Shown here in pieces: positions 52,305-60,892 of a stretch of DNA of 64,000 nucleotides. The translations under genes and the position numbers were made by a program. Within the stretch, counting starts at the first letter, position 1. Every line of letters starts with the position of its first letter. Under the pieces are notes generated by a model, which ran no database searches, was not told the DNA's origin, and saw nothing but the letters and a program-made list of their open reading frames with translations. Source of the stretch: Bacteroidaceae bacterium (lineage in GTDB: Bacteria > Bacteroidota > Bacteroidia > Bacteroidales > Bacteroidaceae); assembly GCA_017547585.1 (NCBI GenBank), contig JAFYPH010000016.1:54597-118596 (forward strand). The letters run 5' to 3'.

Positions 52305-52379
52305 TGGGCGTTGACGGATTCGAACCGCCGACCCTCTGCTTGTAAGGCAGATGCTCTAAACCAGCTGAGCTAAACGCCC
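52305..52379 (-). tRNA. tRNA-Val (anticodon TAC), second copy
   Basis: 75 nt on the minus strand, the same sequence as the neighbouring copy, transcribed first of the two. Cloverleaf and TAC anticodon as in the other copy. The two probably form one precursor cut at the 34-base spacer. Confidence 0.97.
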
Positions 52380-52472
52380 GTTTCGCTTCCCGGAGAGGCC
52401 TCTCGCGACCCCCTTGTTCCGAATTGCGATGCAAAGTTAATGCTTTTTTTTTCAACTGCCAAATTTTTTTGC

Positions 52473-52480
52473 TAATTTTG
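52473..52480 (+). promoter_or_regulatory. Promoter -7 element for purB
   Basis: TAATTTTG fits TAnnTTTG, 72 bases before the purB ATG. A T-rich stretch precedes it but no clear TTG. Confidence 0.4.
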
Positions 52481-52551
52481 TAAAAATTTTTCTCTGATTT
52501 TTGTTGAGAAAATCTTTTAAAACAACGCAACTACTTAATAATCAAATAGAT

Positions 52552-53895
52552 ATGGATTTAACATCGCTTACCGCAATTTCTCCTGTAGATGGACGTTATC
52601 GTCGCCAATGTGTCGCATTGGACAAATATTTCTCAGAATTTGCATTAATCCGCTACCGCGTAAAAGTAGAGGTAGAGTATTTCATCGCTCTTTGCCAAAT
52701 GCCACTTCCACAGCTCCAAGGCGTCAGCGAAGATATGTTTGCTCTCCTTCGTAAAGTATACAACGATTTCACTGTCGAAGACGCTGCTCGCATCAAAGAA
52801 ATTGAAAGCGTTACAAACCACGACGTAAAGGCTGTCGAATATTTCCTCAAAGAGCAATTCGACCGACTTGGTCTTGAACAATACAAGGAATTCATTCACT
52901 TCGGCCTCACATCTCAAGACATCAACAACACTTCTGTGCCAATGTCAATCAAAGACTCTTTGGACGAAGTCTACTACCCACTCCTCGAGCAACTCATCGC
53001 TACCCTCGAAGCATATGCTCAAGAATGGAAAGAAATCCCAATGTTGGCTCGCACCCACGGTCAGCCTGCCACACCGACTCGCCTTGGCAAAGAAGTAGAA
53101 GTATACGTATATCGTCTACGCAGCCAGCTCGACATGCTCCGTCAAATCCCTATCAGCGGTAAATTTGGTGGTGCGACAGGCAACATGAACGCTCATCGTG
53201 TGGCTTATCCTCAATACAACTGGCCTGAATTTGGCAACAAGTTCCTTGCCGACTATCTCGGCATCGCACGCGAAGAATGGACAACTCAGATCTCCAACTA
53301 CGACAACATCGCAGCCCTCTTCGACGCCCTCAAGCGCATCAACACCATCGTAATCGACCTCGACCGCGACTTCTGGCAATATATCTCAATGGAATACTTC
53401 AAGCAGAAGATCAAAGCAGGCGAAGTAGGCTCATCAGCTATGCCTCACAAAGTCAACCCTATCGACTACGAAAACTCTGAAGGCAACCTCGGCATCGCCA
53501 ACGCCATCTTCGAGCACTTGGCATCCAAACTCCCAATCTCTCGCCTCCAACGCGACTTGACCGACTCAACAGTGCTCCGCAACGTCGGCGTGCCATTGGC
53601 TCACTCAGTAATCGCATTCAACAGCACCCTCAAAGGCCTCGGCAAGCTCCTCCTCAACGAAGAAGCCATCACAGCCGACCTCGGCACACGCTGGAACGTA
53701 CTCGCAGAAGCCATCCAGACAATCCTCCGTCGTGAAGGCTACGAAAAGCCATACGAAACACTCAAGGCACTCACACGCACCAACGACGAAGTCAACGCTC
53801 AAAGCATCTCAGAATTCATCGACACACTCAAAGTCTCTGACGAAGTCAAAGCCGAGCTTCACGCCCTCACACCACTCAACTACACAGGTTTCTAA
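52552..53895 (+). CDS. purB: Adenylosuccinate lyase
   Basis: 447 residues from ATG 52552; an upstream alternative start at 52501 is poorly placed inside the leader. Fumarase/aspartase superfamily. The signature loop is SSAMPHKVNPIDYENSEGNL (about 283-302) with the flexible catalytic Ser, and TSQDINNTSVP and ARTHGQPATPTRLGKE hold the other conserved His and Thr residues. It resembles the E. coli-type enzyme. It splits SAICAR and adenylosuccinate in purine synthesis, so purC and purB are 5 kb apart on the same strand. It ends before a terminator. Confidence 0.96.
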   Translation: MDLTSLTAISPVDGRYRRQCVALDKYFSEFALIRYRVKVEVEYFIALCQMPLPQLQGVSEDMFALLRKVYNDFTVEDAARIKEIESVTNHDVKAVEYFLKEQFDRLGLEQYKEFIHFGLTSQDINNTSVPMSIKDSLDEVYYPLLEQLIATLEAYAQEWKEIPMLARTHGQPATPTRLGKEVEVYVYRLRSQLDMLRQIPISGKFGGATGNMNAHRVAYPQYNWPEFGNKFLADYLGIAREEWTTQISNYDNIAALFDALKRINTIVIDLDRDFWQYISMEYFKQKIKAGEVGSSAMPHKVNPIDYENSEGNLGIANAIFEHLASKLPISRLQRDLTDSTVLRNVGVPLAHSVIAFNSTLKGLGKLLLNEEAITADLGTRWNVLAEAIQTILRREGYEKPYETLKALTRTNDEVNAQSISEFIDTLKVSDEVKAELHALTPLNYTGF

Positions 53896-53913
53896 CAATC
53901 ATTCCATAGCTAC

Positions 53914-53960
53914 ATGTGGCGGATCAGGCGACCCCCGTTCCGCCACATATTATTTTACAC
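53914..53960 (+). terminator. Terminator after purB
   Basis: ATGTGGCGG pairs with CCGCCACAT around a 17-base loop, followed by ATTATTTTAC. Confidence 0.75.
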
Positions 53961-53973
53961 ATCAAGCAGCAAA

Positions 53974-55242
53974 ATGAGACACATAGCCGACATACGAATA
54001 GCAGAATTCGACTACCCACTTCCCGACGAACGAATCGCAAAACACCCCGTCGAAAAACGCGACGAATGCAAAATGCTCGTCAGAAACGGACAAGGCCATA
54101 TCACCCACCATGCCTTTAAAGACCTCCCGTCAATGGTCCCACAAGGCACAATGATGATATGCAACAACACACGCGTCATCAACGCTCGCATGAAATTCCA
54201 GAAAGCGACAGGCGCATCAATCGAAATCTTCTGCCTCGAGCCAATCAGCCCCGTCGACTATGCGCAAATGTTTCAAGCCAAAAGCTCATGCCGATGGTCA
54301 TGCCTCGTCGGCAACTCCAAACGCTGGAAAGACGAGCCACTCACCAAAACCCTCCACATCGACAGTCGTGACATCACACTCACCGCACGCCGAATCGGAC
54401 CACACGGCAACTCATGGGAGATAGAATTCGCATGGGACGACGACAGCCTCACATTCGCCACCATCATCGAAGCAGCAGGCTACATCCCAATCCCACCCTA
54501 CCTCAATCGCCTATCAGAAGAGGTCGACAGCATTGACTATCAGACAGTCTACTCCAAAATCAAAGGCTCCGTAGCCGCACCGACAGCCGGACTACACTTC
54601 ACCCAAGAAGTCATCGACCGACTCATCGCCAACGGCATCACAATGCGCGAGCTCACACTGCACGTCGGAGCAGGCACATTCCAACCCGTCAAATCCGAAA
54701 CCATCGGCGACCACCCGATGCACACCGAAGTATTCTCCGTCAGTCGCCGACTCATAGACGAAATCATCGAGCAACTCACAGCCCATCGCCACATCATAGC
54801 AGTAGGCACCACCTCAGTACGCACACTCGAGTCACTCCCATACCTCGGAGCACTCATCATGCAGACACCCGACATCAAACCCGAGCAAATGCACGTCGAC
54901 CAATGGAACCCCTACCAAGAGCAATTTGCACAATTCGACACACTCCAAGCCCTGCAGACACTCAGCCGCTGGTTTGAAAGCAACGGCATCGAAGTCTTGA
55001 CAGCATCGACATCCATCATGATAGCACCCGGATTCCACTGGCGCATCGTCGACGGCATCGTCACCAACTTCCACCAGCCACAATCCACCCTGCTGCTACT
55101 CGTCTCCTCCTTCATCGACCGCCAAACCGCCGATGGCGACAACTTGGCAAAACCCGAATGGAGAAAAATGTATGACCAAGCCCTTGCCAACGACTACCGC
55201 TTCCTCTCCTACGGCGACTCCTCCCTCCTCACCACCTGGTAA
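53974..55242 (+). CDS. queA: tRNA preQ1(34) S-adenosylmethionine ribosyltransferase-isomerase
   Basis: 422 residues from ATG 53974, longer than the 340-360 residues of most QueA but in line with the form seen in Bacteroidota. Family motifs are IAEFDYPLPDERIAKHPVEKRDECKMLV (about 8-35), MMICNNTRVINARMKF, KGSVAAPTAGLHFTQEVI (about 190-207) and MRELTLHVGAGTFQPVK. It transfers ribosyl from SAM to preQ1 at the wobble base of tRNA in queuosine synthesis. The coding strand is extremely A/C-rich. A 15-bp tandem repeat lies just beyond its stop. Confidence 0.94.
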   Translation: MRHIADIRIAEFDYPLPDERIAKHPVEKRDECKMLVRNGQGHITHHAFKDLPSMVPQGTMMICNNTRVINARMKFQKATGASIEIFCLEPISPVDYAQMFQAKSSCRWSCLVGNSKRWKDEPLTKTLHIDSRDITLTARRIGPHGNSWEIEFAWDDDSLTFATIIEAAGYIPIPPYLNRLSEEVDSIDYQTVYSKIKGSVAAPTAGLHFTQEVIDRLIANGITMRELTLHVGAGTFQPVKSETIGDHPMHTEVFSVSRRLIDEIIEQLTAHRHIIAVGTTSVRTLESLPYLGALIMQTPDIKPEQMHVDQWNPYQEQFAQFDTLQALQTLSRWFESNGIEVLTASTSIMIAPGFHWRIVDGIVTNFHQPQSTLLLLVSSFIDRQTADGDNLAKPEWRKMYDQALANDYRFLSYGDSSLLTTW

Positions 55243-55257
55243 CCCCTCACACAACCA

Positions 55258-55302
55258 ACTCAGACAACATCGACTCAGACAACATCGACTCAGACAACAT
55301 CG
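55258..55302. repeat. 15-bp tandem repeat, three copies
   Basis: ACTCAGACAACATCG occurs three times head to tail (55258-55272, 55273-55287, 55288-55302) without any change, followed by a degenerate partial copy ACTCAAAC. It starts 15 bases after the queA stop and is a multiple of three. Exact repeats suggest a recent expansion. Confidence 0.9.
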
Positions 55303-55354
55303 ACTCAAACAAACGATGCACGTAGTCAGGGTGTCATCGTTTAGAATATAATCA

Positions 55355-55391
55355 TGCTACATTATCTACGCAGATGATGTAGCACTTTTTT
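55355..55391 (+). terminator. Terminator after queA
   Basis: TGCTACATTATCT pairs with AGATGATGTAGCA (13 bp, one G-U pair) around ACGC, followed by CTTTTTT. Confidence 0.88.
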
Positions 55392-55725
55392 ATGGAGGCA
55401 ATCGAGATGAATTCCATGTGGAGGGGCGAAAGGGTTGCAGTATCGAAAAAAATGGTTAACTTTGCGATATTATCATGATGTAGTTTGTTTTTATATCGTG
55501 ATTATTGTTGCATAATCGTAGATTCAATCATTTCAATCAGACTATACACTATAGTTTTTTATTGTCAGTTGATTTTGTTGTTTCGGTCAGATCGTAATAC
55601 TGCCAAATTTGAGGAGTTGGCGTCGCTATTACTTGGTTGTGATGCAGATTATTACGCAATTGATTGTCAAATGACACCCGAAATGATTGGTGAAATCTAC
55701 GGCATAAATTATATATTGGCAAAAG
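55392..55725 (+). other. Long leader region before the GH3-family gene
   Basis: 334 bases. It holds one good promoter and then about 255 bases up to the GH3-family start. A weak open frame runs through it from a TTG at 55485 and overlaps the gene in another phase. Its product, for example FEELASLLLGCDADYYAID, has no recognised family and the frame has no ATG start, so I do not call it. A regulatory leader is possible, but no riboswitch fold is recognised. Confidence 0.4.
55434..55464 (+). promoter_or_regulatory. Bacteroides-type promoter for the GH3-family operon
   Basis: TTG at 55434-55436, a 20-base spacer, then TAACTTTG at 55457-55464. A near-consensus match. Confidence 0.65.
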
Positions 55726-57249
55726 ATGATGGATTTGACGGCGGTGGCGAGATGGACGATGGTGCGACAGGCGGAGCGTGTCGACGATTGGGTGGCGTGT
55801 GGCGATGATGTGCAACGCGCTCAGTTGATGCGTATGCTTAAGGAGGCTCGCTCGACGGATATCGGCCGACGCTATGAATTGGGTAGCATTCGCAGTTATG
55901 AGGAGTTTGCTCGCCGTGTGCCTGTTGTGGAGTATGAGGATATCCGCGATGATGTGATGCGCATGGTCGGCGGCGAACGCGATGTGTTGTGGCGTGGCGT
56001 GTGTCGGAATTTTGCTCAGTCGTCGGGCACTTCGGGCGGCAAGTCGAAGTTTATCCCTATCACTAAGGATTCGCTGCGACGCAATCATTATCCGGGTGCG
56101 TCTGATGCTGTGGCTGCTTATCTGCGTCTTGTGCCTCAGAGCCGTATGTTTTCGGGCAAGGGGTTGATTCTCGGTGGCTCGTTTGAGAATGAGTTGAAGC
56201 TCGATAATGCCGGCGTGAAGGTGGGGGATTTGAGTGCCAATCTGATCAATTGTATCAATCCGTTGGTCAATCTTATGCGTGTCCCTTCGAAGCGTATCGC
56301 TTTGATGTCGGACTGGGAGAAGAAACTCCCGGCTCTTATCGAGGCTTCTGTGAATCAGAATATTACCAATATTTCGGGCGTTCCGTCGTGGTTTCTCACT
56401 CTGCTTCGCGGCGTGATGCAGAGGGCGGGTGTGGATAGTATCTCTGATGTGTGGCCTAATCTGGAGGTGTTTTTTCATGGGGGCATTTCGTTTGAGCCTT
56501 ATCGCGATGAGTATCGCCGCATTACTGACCCGGATAAGATGCATTTCATTGAGACTTATAATGCGTCGGAGGGCTTTTTTGCTGCTCAGACGGATTTTGC
56601 CGATACGGCTATGCAGTTGCTGCTCGATCGCGGTGTGTTTTATGAGTTTGCACCGATGACGAGTGGCGGCGAGTGGGGCGACCCGGTGCCGATGTGGCAG
56701 CTGGAGGTCGGTCGCACTTATGCTTTGATTATCACGGCTTGCAATGGGCTGTGGCGCTATTCGATCGGCGACACGCTTCGCATCGAGAGTCTGCGACCGC
56801 TGAAGGTGCGCATTGCCGGTCGCACGAAGTCGTTTATCAATGCTTTTGGTGAGGAGCTGATGGAGCATAATGCCGATAGGGCTATCGCAGAGGCTTGTCG
56901 CAAGTGTGGCGCTTCGATTCGCAATTATACGGCTGCTCCGGTCTATACGACTGACTCTGCACGAGGTCATCATCAGTGGCTTATAGAGTGGCAGACAGTG
57001 CCGGCGGATTTGGAGAAATTCCGATTTGCTCTTGATGTGGAGTTGCAGCTGCTCAATTCGGACTATCAGGCCAAGCGAGCGGGCGATATTTTCCTTGACG
57101 CGCCTACGATTACGACGGCTCGTCAGGGGGTGTTTGACGACTGGCTTCGCACGGTCGGCAGTGGCAAATTGGGTGGTCAACGCAAGGTGCCACGATTGTC
57201 CAACAATCGCACTATCATGGACTCTTTACTACAACTTAATACGCTATAA
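55726..57249 (+). CDS. GH3 auxin-responsive-promoter family protein (acyl-adenylating ligase-like)
   Basis: 507 residues; ATG at 55726 or 55729. This is the plant GH3-like branch of the ANL superfamily, not glycoside hydrolase family 3. The ATP-binding motif 1 is FAQSSGTSGGKSKFIPIT (about 96-113). FHGGISFEPYRDEYRRI (about 250-266) and YNASEGFFAAQ (about 281-291, motif 2) follow, and ACNGLWRYSIGDTLRI (about 340) supplies motif 3. The C-terminal part ends RKVPRLSNNRTIMDSLLQL. Plant members conjugate jasmonate or auxin to amino acids; bacterial members are common in Bacteroidota but their substrates are unknown. The coding strand is G/T-rich with many TTG and CGT codons. The cytidine deaminase gene follows 20 bases later and is probably co-transcribed. 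Confidence 0.9.
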   Translation: MMDLTAVARWTMVRQAERVDDWVACGDDVQRAQLMRMLKEARSTDIGRRYELGSIRSYEEFARRVPVVEYEDIRDDVMRMVGGERDVLWRGVCRNFAQSSGTSGGKSKFIPITKDSLRRNHYPGASDAVAAYLRLVPQSRMFSGKGLILGGSFENELKLDNAGVKVGDLSANLINCINPLVNLMRVPSKRIALMSDWEKKLPALIEASVNQNITNISGVPSWFLTLLRGVMQRAGVDSISDVWPNLEVFFHGGISFEPYRDEYRRITDPDKMHFIETYNASEGFFAAQTDFADTAMQLLLDRGVFYEFAPMTSGGEWGDPVPMWQLEVGRTYALIITACNGLWRYSIGDTLRIESLRPLKVRIAGRTKSFINAFGEELMEHNADRAIAEACRKCGASIRNYTAAPVYTTDSARGHHQWLIEWQTVPADLEKFRFALDVELQLLNSDYQAKRAGDIFLDAPTITTARQGVFDDWLRTVGSGKLGGQRKVPRLSNNRTIMDSLLQLNTL

Positions 57250-57269
57250 ATCAACACAATAATAAGATT

Positions 57270-57740
57270 ATGAAGGAGATTAACCTTACCACAAAGGTGC
57301 GCAGTGTCGCTTACGAAGAGCTTTCGGCTGATGATCGTCGACTTGTCGACGCAGCCAAGGAGGCTACTAAGGGGGCTTATGCACCTTACTCTCGTTTCTT
57401 TGTCGGAGCTGCTATTTTGCTCGATAATGGAGAGATAGTCGTCGGTGCGAATCAGGAGAATGCGGCGTTCTCGTCGGGCACATGTGCCGAGCGTTCGGCT
57501 TGTTTTCATGCCGGGGCAGTCTATCCCAACGTGCCTTTCCGCAAGATAGCCATTGCCGCTTACACCGATGGCGATTTCCAACGCTTGCCGATTTCGCCTT
57601 GTGGTGCTTGCCGACAGTCGTTGCTTGAATATGAGACGCTCCACGAAGCGCCTATCCAGTTGATACTCTACGGCAAGGAGGAGATTTATATCCTCGAATC
57701 GGTGGCTTCGCTTCTGCCTCTCTGCTTCACCGAGTTTTGA
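57270..57740 (+). CDS. cdd: Cytidine deaminase
   Basis: 156 residues, the small homotetrameric form. The zinc/proton-shuttle motif is SSGTCAERSACFHAG (Cys-Ala-Glu, about 70-84), with the second zinc site PCGACRQSL (about 110-118). APYSRFFVGAAILLDNGEIVVGANQEN (about 36-62) binds the nucleoside. It deaminates cytidine and deoxycytidine for pyrimidine salvage in the cytoplasm. It follows the GH3-family gene by 20 bases, and the next gene has its own promoter. Confidence 0.95.
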   Translation: MKEINLTTKVRSVAYEELSADDRRLVDAAKEATKGAYAPYSRFFVGAAILLDNGEIVVGANQENAAFSSGTCAERSACFHAGAVYPNVPFRKIAIAAYTDGDFQRLPISPCGACRQSLLEYETLHEAPIQLILYGKEEIYILESVASLLPLCFTEF

Positions 57741-57801
57741 AGCCAATACGCTTCCACTATAATTGGCAAACGATAGGTCGGCATTTTGGTCTATTGTTGT
57801 G

Positions 57802-57831
57802 TTGCTATGTCGTGAATTTATCGTAAATTTG
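57802..57831 (+). promoter_or_regulatory. Bacteroides-type promoter for the radical SAM / ldcA operon
   Basis: TTG at 57802-57804, 19 bases, then TAAATTTG at 57824-57831, 21 bases before the ATG. Confidence 0.65.
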
Positions 57832-57852
57832 CAGATATAAATCATATTAATT

Positions 57853-58638
57853 ATGGGAAAAGATCAGACTGTATTATTTCATTCCACTATATTCGGCCCT
57901 ATTCACAGTCGTCGTTTAGGCGTGTCGTTGGGCATCAATTTACTTCCTAACGATGGCAAGATTTGCTCGTTTGACTGCATCTATTGCGAAGCCGGCTACA
58001 ACCGCCAAGGTCATGGCAAGGCTGGTCTGCCAAGCCGTGAGAAGGTGGCCGACGACCTACGCACTAAGCTTCAAGAGATGAATCAGGCGGGCGAACGACC
58101 TGATGTTATCACTTTCTCAGGCAATGGCGAGCCGACTTTGCACCCCGACTTTGCAGGCATCGTCGATGATGTGATAGCGTTGCGCGATGAGTATTGTCCG
58201 CAAGCGAAGGTGTCGGTGCTTTCCAACTCTACGATGACCGGCAAGGCTGATGTTGTCAGTGCATTACGCAAGGTCGACAACAATATCCTCAAACTCGATT
58301 CTGCCGTTGAGCAGACGATGCGTCTTATCGATGTGCCTCAACAACCGGACTTCACGGTCGAAAAAGTGGTGGAGCAACTGAGCGTCTTTGCCGACCAATG
58401 CATCGTGCAGACAATGATTCTCCGTGGCGAACATGATGGACAACCTGTCGACAATAGCACGCCTGAAGAAATCGATGCTTTGATAGCTGCTTATCAACGC
58501 ATTAAGCCTCGCGAAGTGATGCTTTACAGTATCGACCGTTCGACTCCTGAGGAGAAGCTTCAAAAGGTGGAAATCGACGAATTACGCGTTATCGCCGCAC
58601 GCATCGAGCAGGCCGGCATTAAGGTGCAAGTCAACTGA
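57853..58638 (+). CDS. Radical SAM protein (COG0731-like)
   Basis: 261 residues. The radical SAM cluster motif is CSFDCIYCE (about 38-46, CxxxCxxC) after GPIHSRRLGVSLGINLLPNDGKI. FSGNGEPTLHP (about 96-106) is the GGE-type SAM-binding strand. Further conserved parts are VLSNSTM and LKLDSAVEQTMRLID. It fits the Fe-S oxidoreductase group related to wyosine-type tRNA modification enzymes, whose bacterial members have no agreed function. Its last base is shared with the first base of ldcA, so the two are co-translated. Confidence 0.88.
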   Translation: MGKDQTVLFHSTIFGPIHSRRLGVSLGINLLPNDGKICSFDCIYCEAGYNRQGHGKAGLPSREKVADDLRTKLQEMNQAGERPDVITFSGNGEPTLHPDFAGIVDDVIALRDEYCPQAKVSVLSNSTMTGKADVVSALRKVDNNILKLDSAVEQTMRLIDVPQQPDFTVEKVVEQLSVFADQCIVQTMILRGEHDGQPVDNSTPEEIDALIAAYQRIKPREVMLYSIDRSTPEEKLQKVEIDELRVIAARIEQAGIKVQVN

Positions 58639-59573
58639 TGAAACAGATATTTCCACGCCCGCTACAGAAGGGGGACACGATAGCCATCTTGTCGCCGGCG
58701 ACAACCGTCAAGCAGGAGTATGTCGAAGGTGCTGAGGAGCGTCTGAAAAGACTTGGCTATAAGGTGAAACTTATGCCTTCGGTGCTTGGTCCCGCCGACG
58801 GCTCTTACGCGTCGTCGATGGAGTGTCGACTTAAAGACCTGAAAGATGCTTTGGAGGACAGTGATGTCAGAGCAATCCTCTGCGCAAGAGGTGGTTATGG
58901 TGCTGTGCACTTAATAGATAAGATTGATACGGAGATGCTGCACAACGATCCGAAATGGATCATCGGTTACTCTGACATCTCGGCTCTTCATGCCATGATG
59001 CAGCATGCCGGCATCGCATCTATCCATGCCCCGATGGCCAAACATCTCACCATCGAGCCTGACGATGACCGAAGCATTGCAGCATTGATGGGCATTTTGG
59101 AAGGCGATGAGTCGATGACGTATGAAGTCAAGAGCCACGAGTCTAATGTCGTCGGTGAGGCGCATGGCGTGCTACGCGGCGGCAATCTTGCTGTGCTCGC
59201 AGGGCTGATAGGCAGTCCGTATGATATTCTCACGCCGGGAGAGGGCGAAGATGTGATACTATTCATCGAGGATATCTCGGAAGCCATCTATAGCACCGAG
59301 CGTATGCTCTATCACCTCCACCTTAACGGAGCATTGAGTCGCATCAAATGTCTTATCGTCGGACAATTTACTGAGACAAAGGCCGATAAGAATTTCGAGT
59401 CCACTCATCAGATGATACGCCATCGCCTTAGCGAGTGGGGACTCGACCGCGTGCCTGTGGCATTTGATTTCCCGGTCGGACACGTTAGCGACAATCTGCC
59501 GATGGTCGAAGGTGCTCAAGCTACTTTGACGGTCAGCAATCAAGGCGTGAAACTATTACAAAAACTCAGATAA
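58638..59573 (+). CDS. ldcA: Muramoyltetrapeptide (LD) carboxypeptidase, S66
   Basis: 311 residues. The catalytic Ser is in WIIGYSDISALHAMM (about 109-123), the Glu in ISEAIYSTERMLYHLHLNGAL (about 210-230), and the His in PVAFDFPVGHVSDNLPM (about 280). The start IFPRPLQKGDTIAILSPA and the ARGGYGAVHLID block are family hallmarks. It removes the terminal D-Ala from murein tetrapeptides during cell-wall recycling in the cytoplasm. It overlaps the radical SAM gene by one base. The dtd gene follows 31 bases later, suggesting one transcript that handles D-amino-acid products. Confidence 0.94.
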   Translation: MKQIFPRPLQKGDTIAILSPATTVKQEYVEGAEERLKRLGYKVKLMPSVLGPADGSYASSMECRLKDLKDALEDSDVRAILCARGGYGAVHLIDKIDTEMLHNDPKWIIGYSDISALHAMMQHAGIASIHAPMAKHLTIEPDDDRSIAALMGILEGDESMTYEVKSHESNVVGEAHGVLRGGNLAVLAGLIGSPYDILTPGEGEDVILFIEDISEAIYSTERMLYHLHLNGALSRIKCLIVGQFTETKADKNFESTHQMIRHRLSEWGLDRVPVAFDFPVGHVSDNLPMVEGAQATLTVSNQGVKLLQKLR

Positions 59574-59604
59574 TAAACCACAAACACCACATCATATACA
59601 CACT

Positions 59605-60057
59605 ATGAAAGTAGTAATCCAACGCGTCGCATCAGCATCAGTCGACATCGCAGGCGAAAGAGTTTCAGAAATCGGAGCCGGACTATTGATTCTGCTCGGG
59701 GTAGTTCCCGACGACACGGAGAGCGACCTCGAATGGCTTGTCAAGAAATGCTCGCAGATGCGCATCTTCAACGATGATGCAGGCGTGATGAATCGTAGCG
59801 TCATGGATGTCGGTGGCGATGTGATGGTAGTCAGCCAATTCACACTCGCAGCCAGCACCAAGAAGGGCAACCGCCCAAGCTACATCGGTGCAGCCGGTCA
59901 CGATCTGGCGATTCCGATGTATGAACGATTTTGCCAACGCATGTCGGAAGTGATCGGACGCCCGGTGGGCAGAGGTCGATTTGGTGCAGATATGCAAGTG
60001 GGACTCGTCAACGACGGGCCGGTCACTATCATCGTCGACTCAAAGAATCCGGTCTGA
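59605..60057 (+). CDS. dtd: D-aminoacyl-tRNA deacylase
   Basis: 150 residues, full length for DTD. MKVVIQRVASASVDIAGERVSEIGAGLLILLG is the canonical start. The catalytic-site motif is VVSQFTLAASTKKGNRPSY (about 74-92), and the chirality-proofreading loop is VGLVNDGPVTI (about 132-142). It removes D-amino acids mischarged on tRNA. Its 3' end overlaps the converging permease gene on the other strand by 29 bases, an arrangement that leaves no room for a terminator between them. Confidence 0.96.
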   Translation: MKVVIQRVASASVDIAGERVSEIGAGLLILLGVVPDDTESDLEWLVKKCSQMRIFNDDAGVMNRSVMDVGGDVMVVSQFTLAASTKKGNRPSYIGAAGHDLAIPMYERFCQRMSEVIGRPVGRGRFGADMQVGLVNDGPVTIIVDSKNPV

Positions 60058-60841
60058 CAAGGCGTGACAGACCGAATATGCCGACAAGTAGCAGCACGAT
60101 TGTGGCTGATGCCGGCACCGATAGCCAGTAGGAGATGAACAGGCCTCCGACACACCCTATCATCGACACAGCGACCGAAACCATAATCATCGGACGATAG
60201 CGTCGCGTCAACGACTCTGCCGTCATCTGCGGAAGAGACATCAGCGACATCAGCAACATTATACCTATCATTCTAATAGTCAATACGATAGCAACTGCGA
60301 CAAAGACCGTCATGGCGTAGTCGATGAAACGCACGGGCAGTCGGCGTGTGCGTGCGAAATCAGCATCAAAGGAGCAAGCCACTATCAACGGCATAAACAG
60401 CGCATAGAACGCTATCAGCAGCAATGTAAAGCCCCCAAAGAGCCATAGGTCGCTGCATGTGATGGTCAGCACACTACCGAATAGAAACGAGTTGAGTTCG
60501 GGTACATATCCCTCGGTCATGAAGATAAACATGATGCCGATGGCCATTCCGAGTGCCCAAATCACTGCGATAGCCGAGTCTTTACGCACCGAGCGTCGCT
60601 TCGACAGCCACTCCACGCCCAACGAGCTGATTACTGCAAAGACGGCAGCCGTCAGCACAGGGCTGATGCCAAGATAGTAGCCCAATCCAAGGCCACCAAA
60701 ACAAGCGTGAGTCACGCCGCCCGAGATGAATGTCATGCGGCGCGTAGTGATATATGTACCGATTAAAGCCGATGCGATAGAGATGATTATGACGCCGATT
60801 AAAGCGTTCTGAAAAAATGGATATCCGAGTATTTCAAGCAT
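60029..60841 (-). CDS. Zinc/manganese-type ABC transporter permease (ABC-3)
   Basis: 270 residues with about eight membrane helices. The N-terminal MLEILGYPFFQNALIGVIIISIASALIGTYITTRRMTFISGGVTHACFGGLGLGYYLG is typical of ZnuB/MntB-like permeases. The conserved VIWALGMAIGIMFI and LLMSLMSLPQMTAE segments are also present. It forms the inner-membrane channel for zinc or manganese import. The ATPase and binding-protein genes are not in view. The stop lies inside the dtd gene on the opposite strand. Metal specificity is unknown. Confidence 0.92.
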   Translation of the reverse strand: MLEILGYPFFQNALIGVIIISIASALIGTYITTRRMTFISGGVTHACFGGLGLGYYLGISPVLTAAVFAVISSLGVEWLSKRRSVRKDSAIAVIWALGMAIGIMFIFMTEGYVPELNSFLFGSVLTITCSDLWLFGGFTLLLIAFYALFMPLIVACSFDADFARTRRLPVRFIDYAMTVFVAVAIVLTIRMIGIMLLMSLMSLPQMTAESLTRRYRPMIMVSVAVSMIGCVGGLFISYWLSVPASATIVLLLVGIFGLSRLVRPDSLSRR

Positions 60842-60892
60842 GTGTCTATGTAAGTGTTAACGACTATTCATCGCAGTGTGTAACGTGTTGAT

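Noticed and set aside
52196-52379. Integration site at the tRNA-Val pair
   Set aside because: Both tRNAs are intact and identical, no integrase gene lies beside them, and the spacer is a plain tRNA-tRNA linker.
55258-55302. Short CRISPR-like array
   Set aside because: The 15-bp units are contiguous, with no unique spacers between them, so this is a simple tandem repeat. No cas gene is nearby.
55485-55808. 107-codon frame in the GH3-family gene leader
   Set aside because: It has no ATG start, overlaps the GH3-family start by more than 80 bases and ends in a Gly-rich tail that is the shifted reading of the real gene.
55549-57180. 543-codon open frame on the minus strand opposite the GH3-family gene
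   Set aside because: It mirrors the well-supported GH3-family gene in antisense, has a low-complexity Arg/His/Ile-rich product and no recognisable motif.
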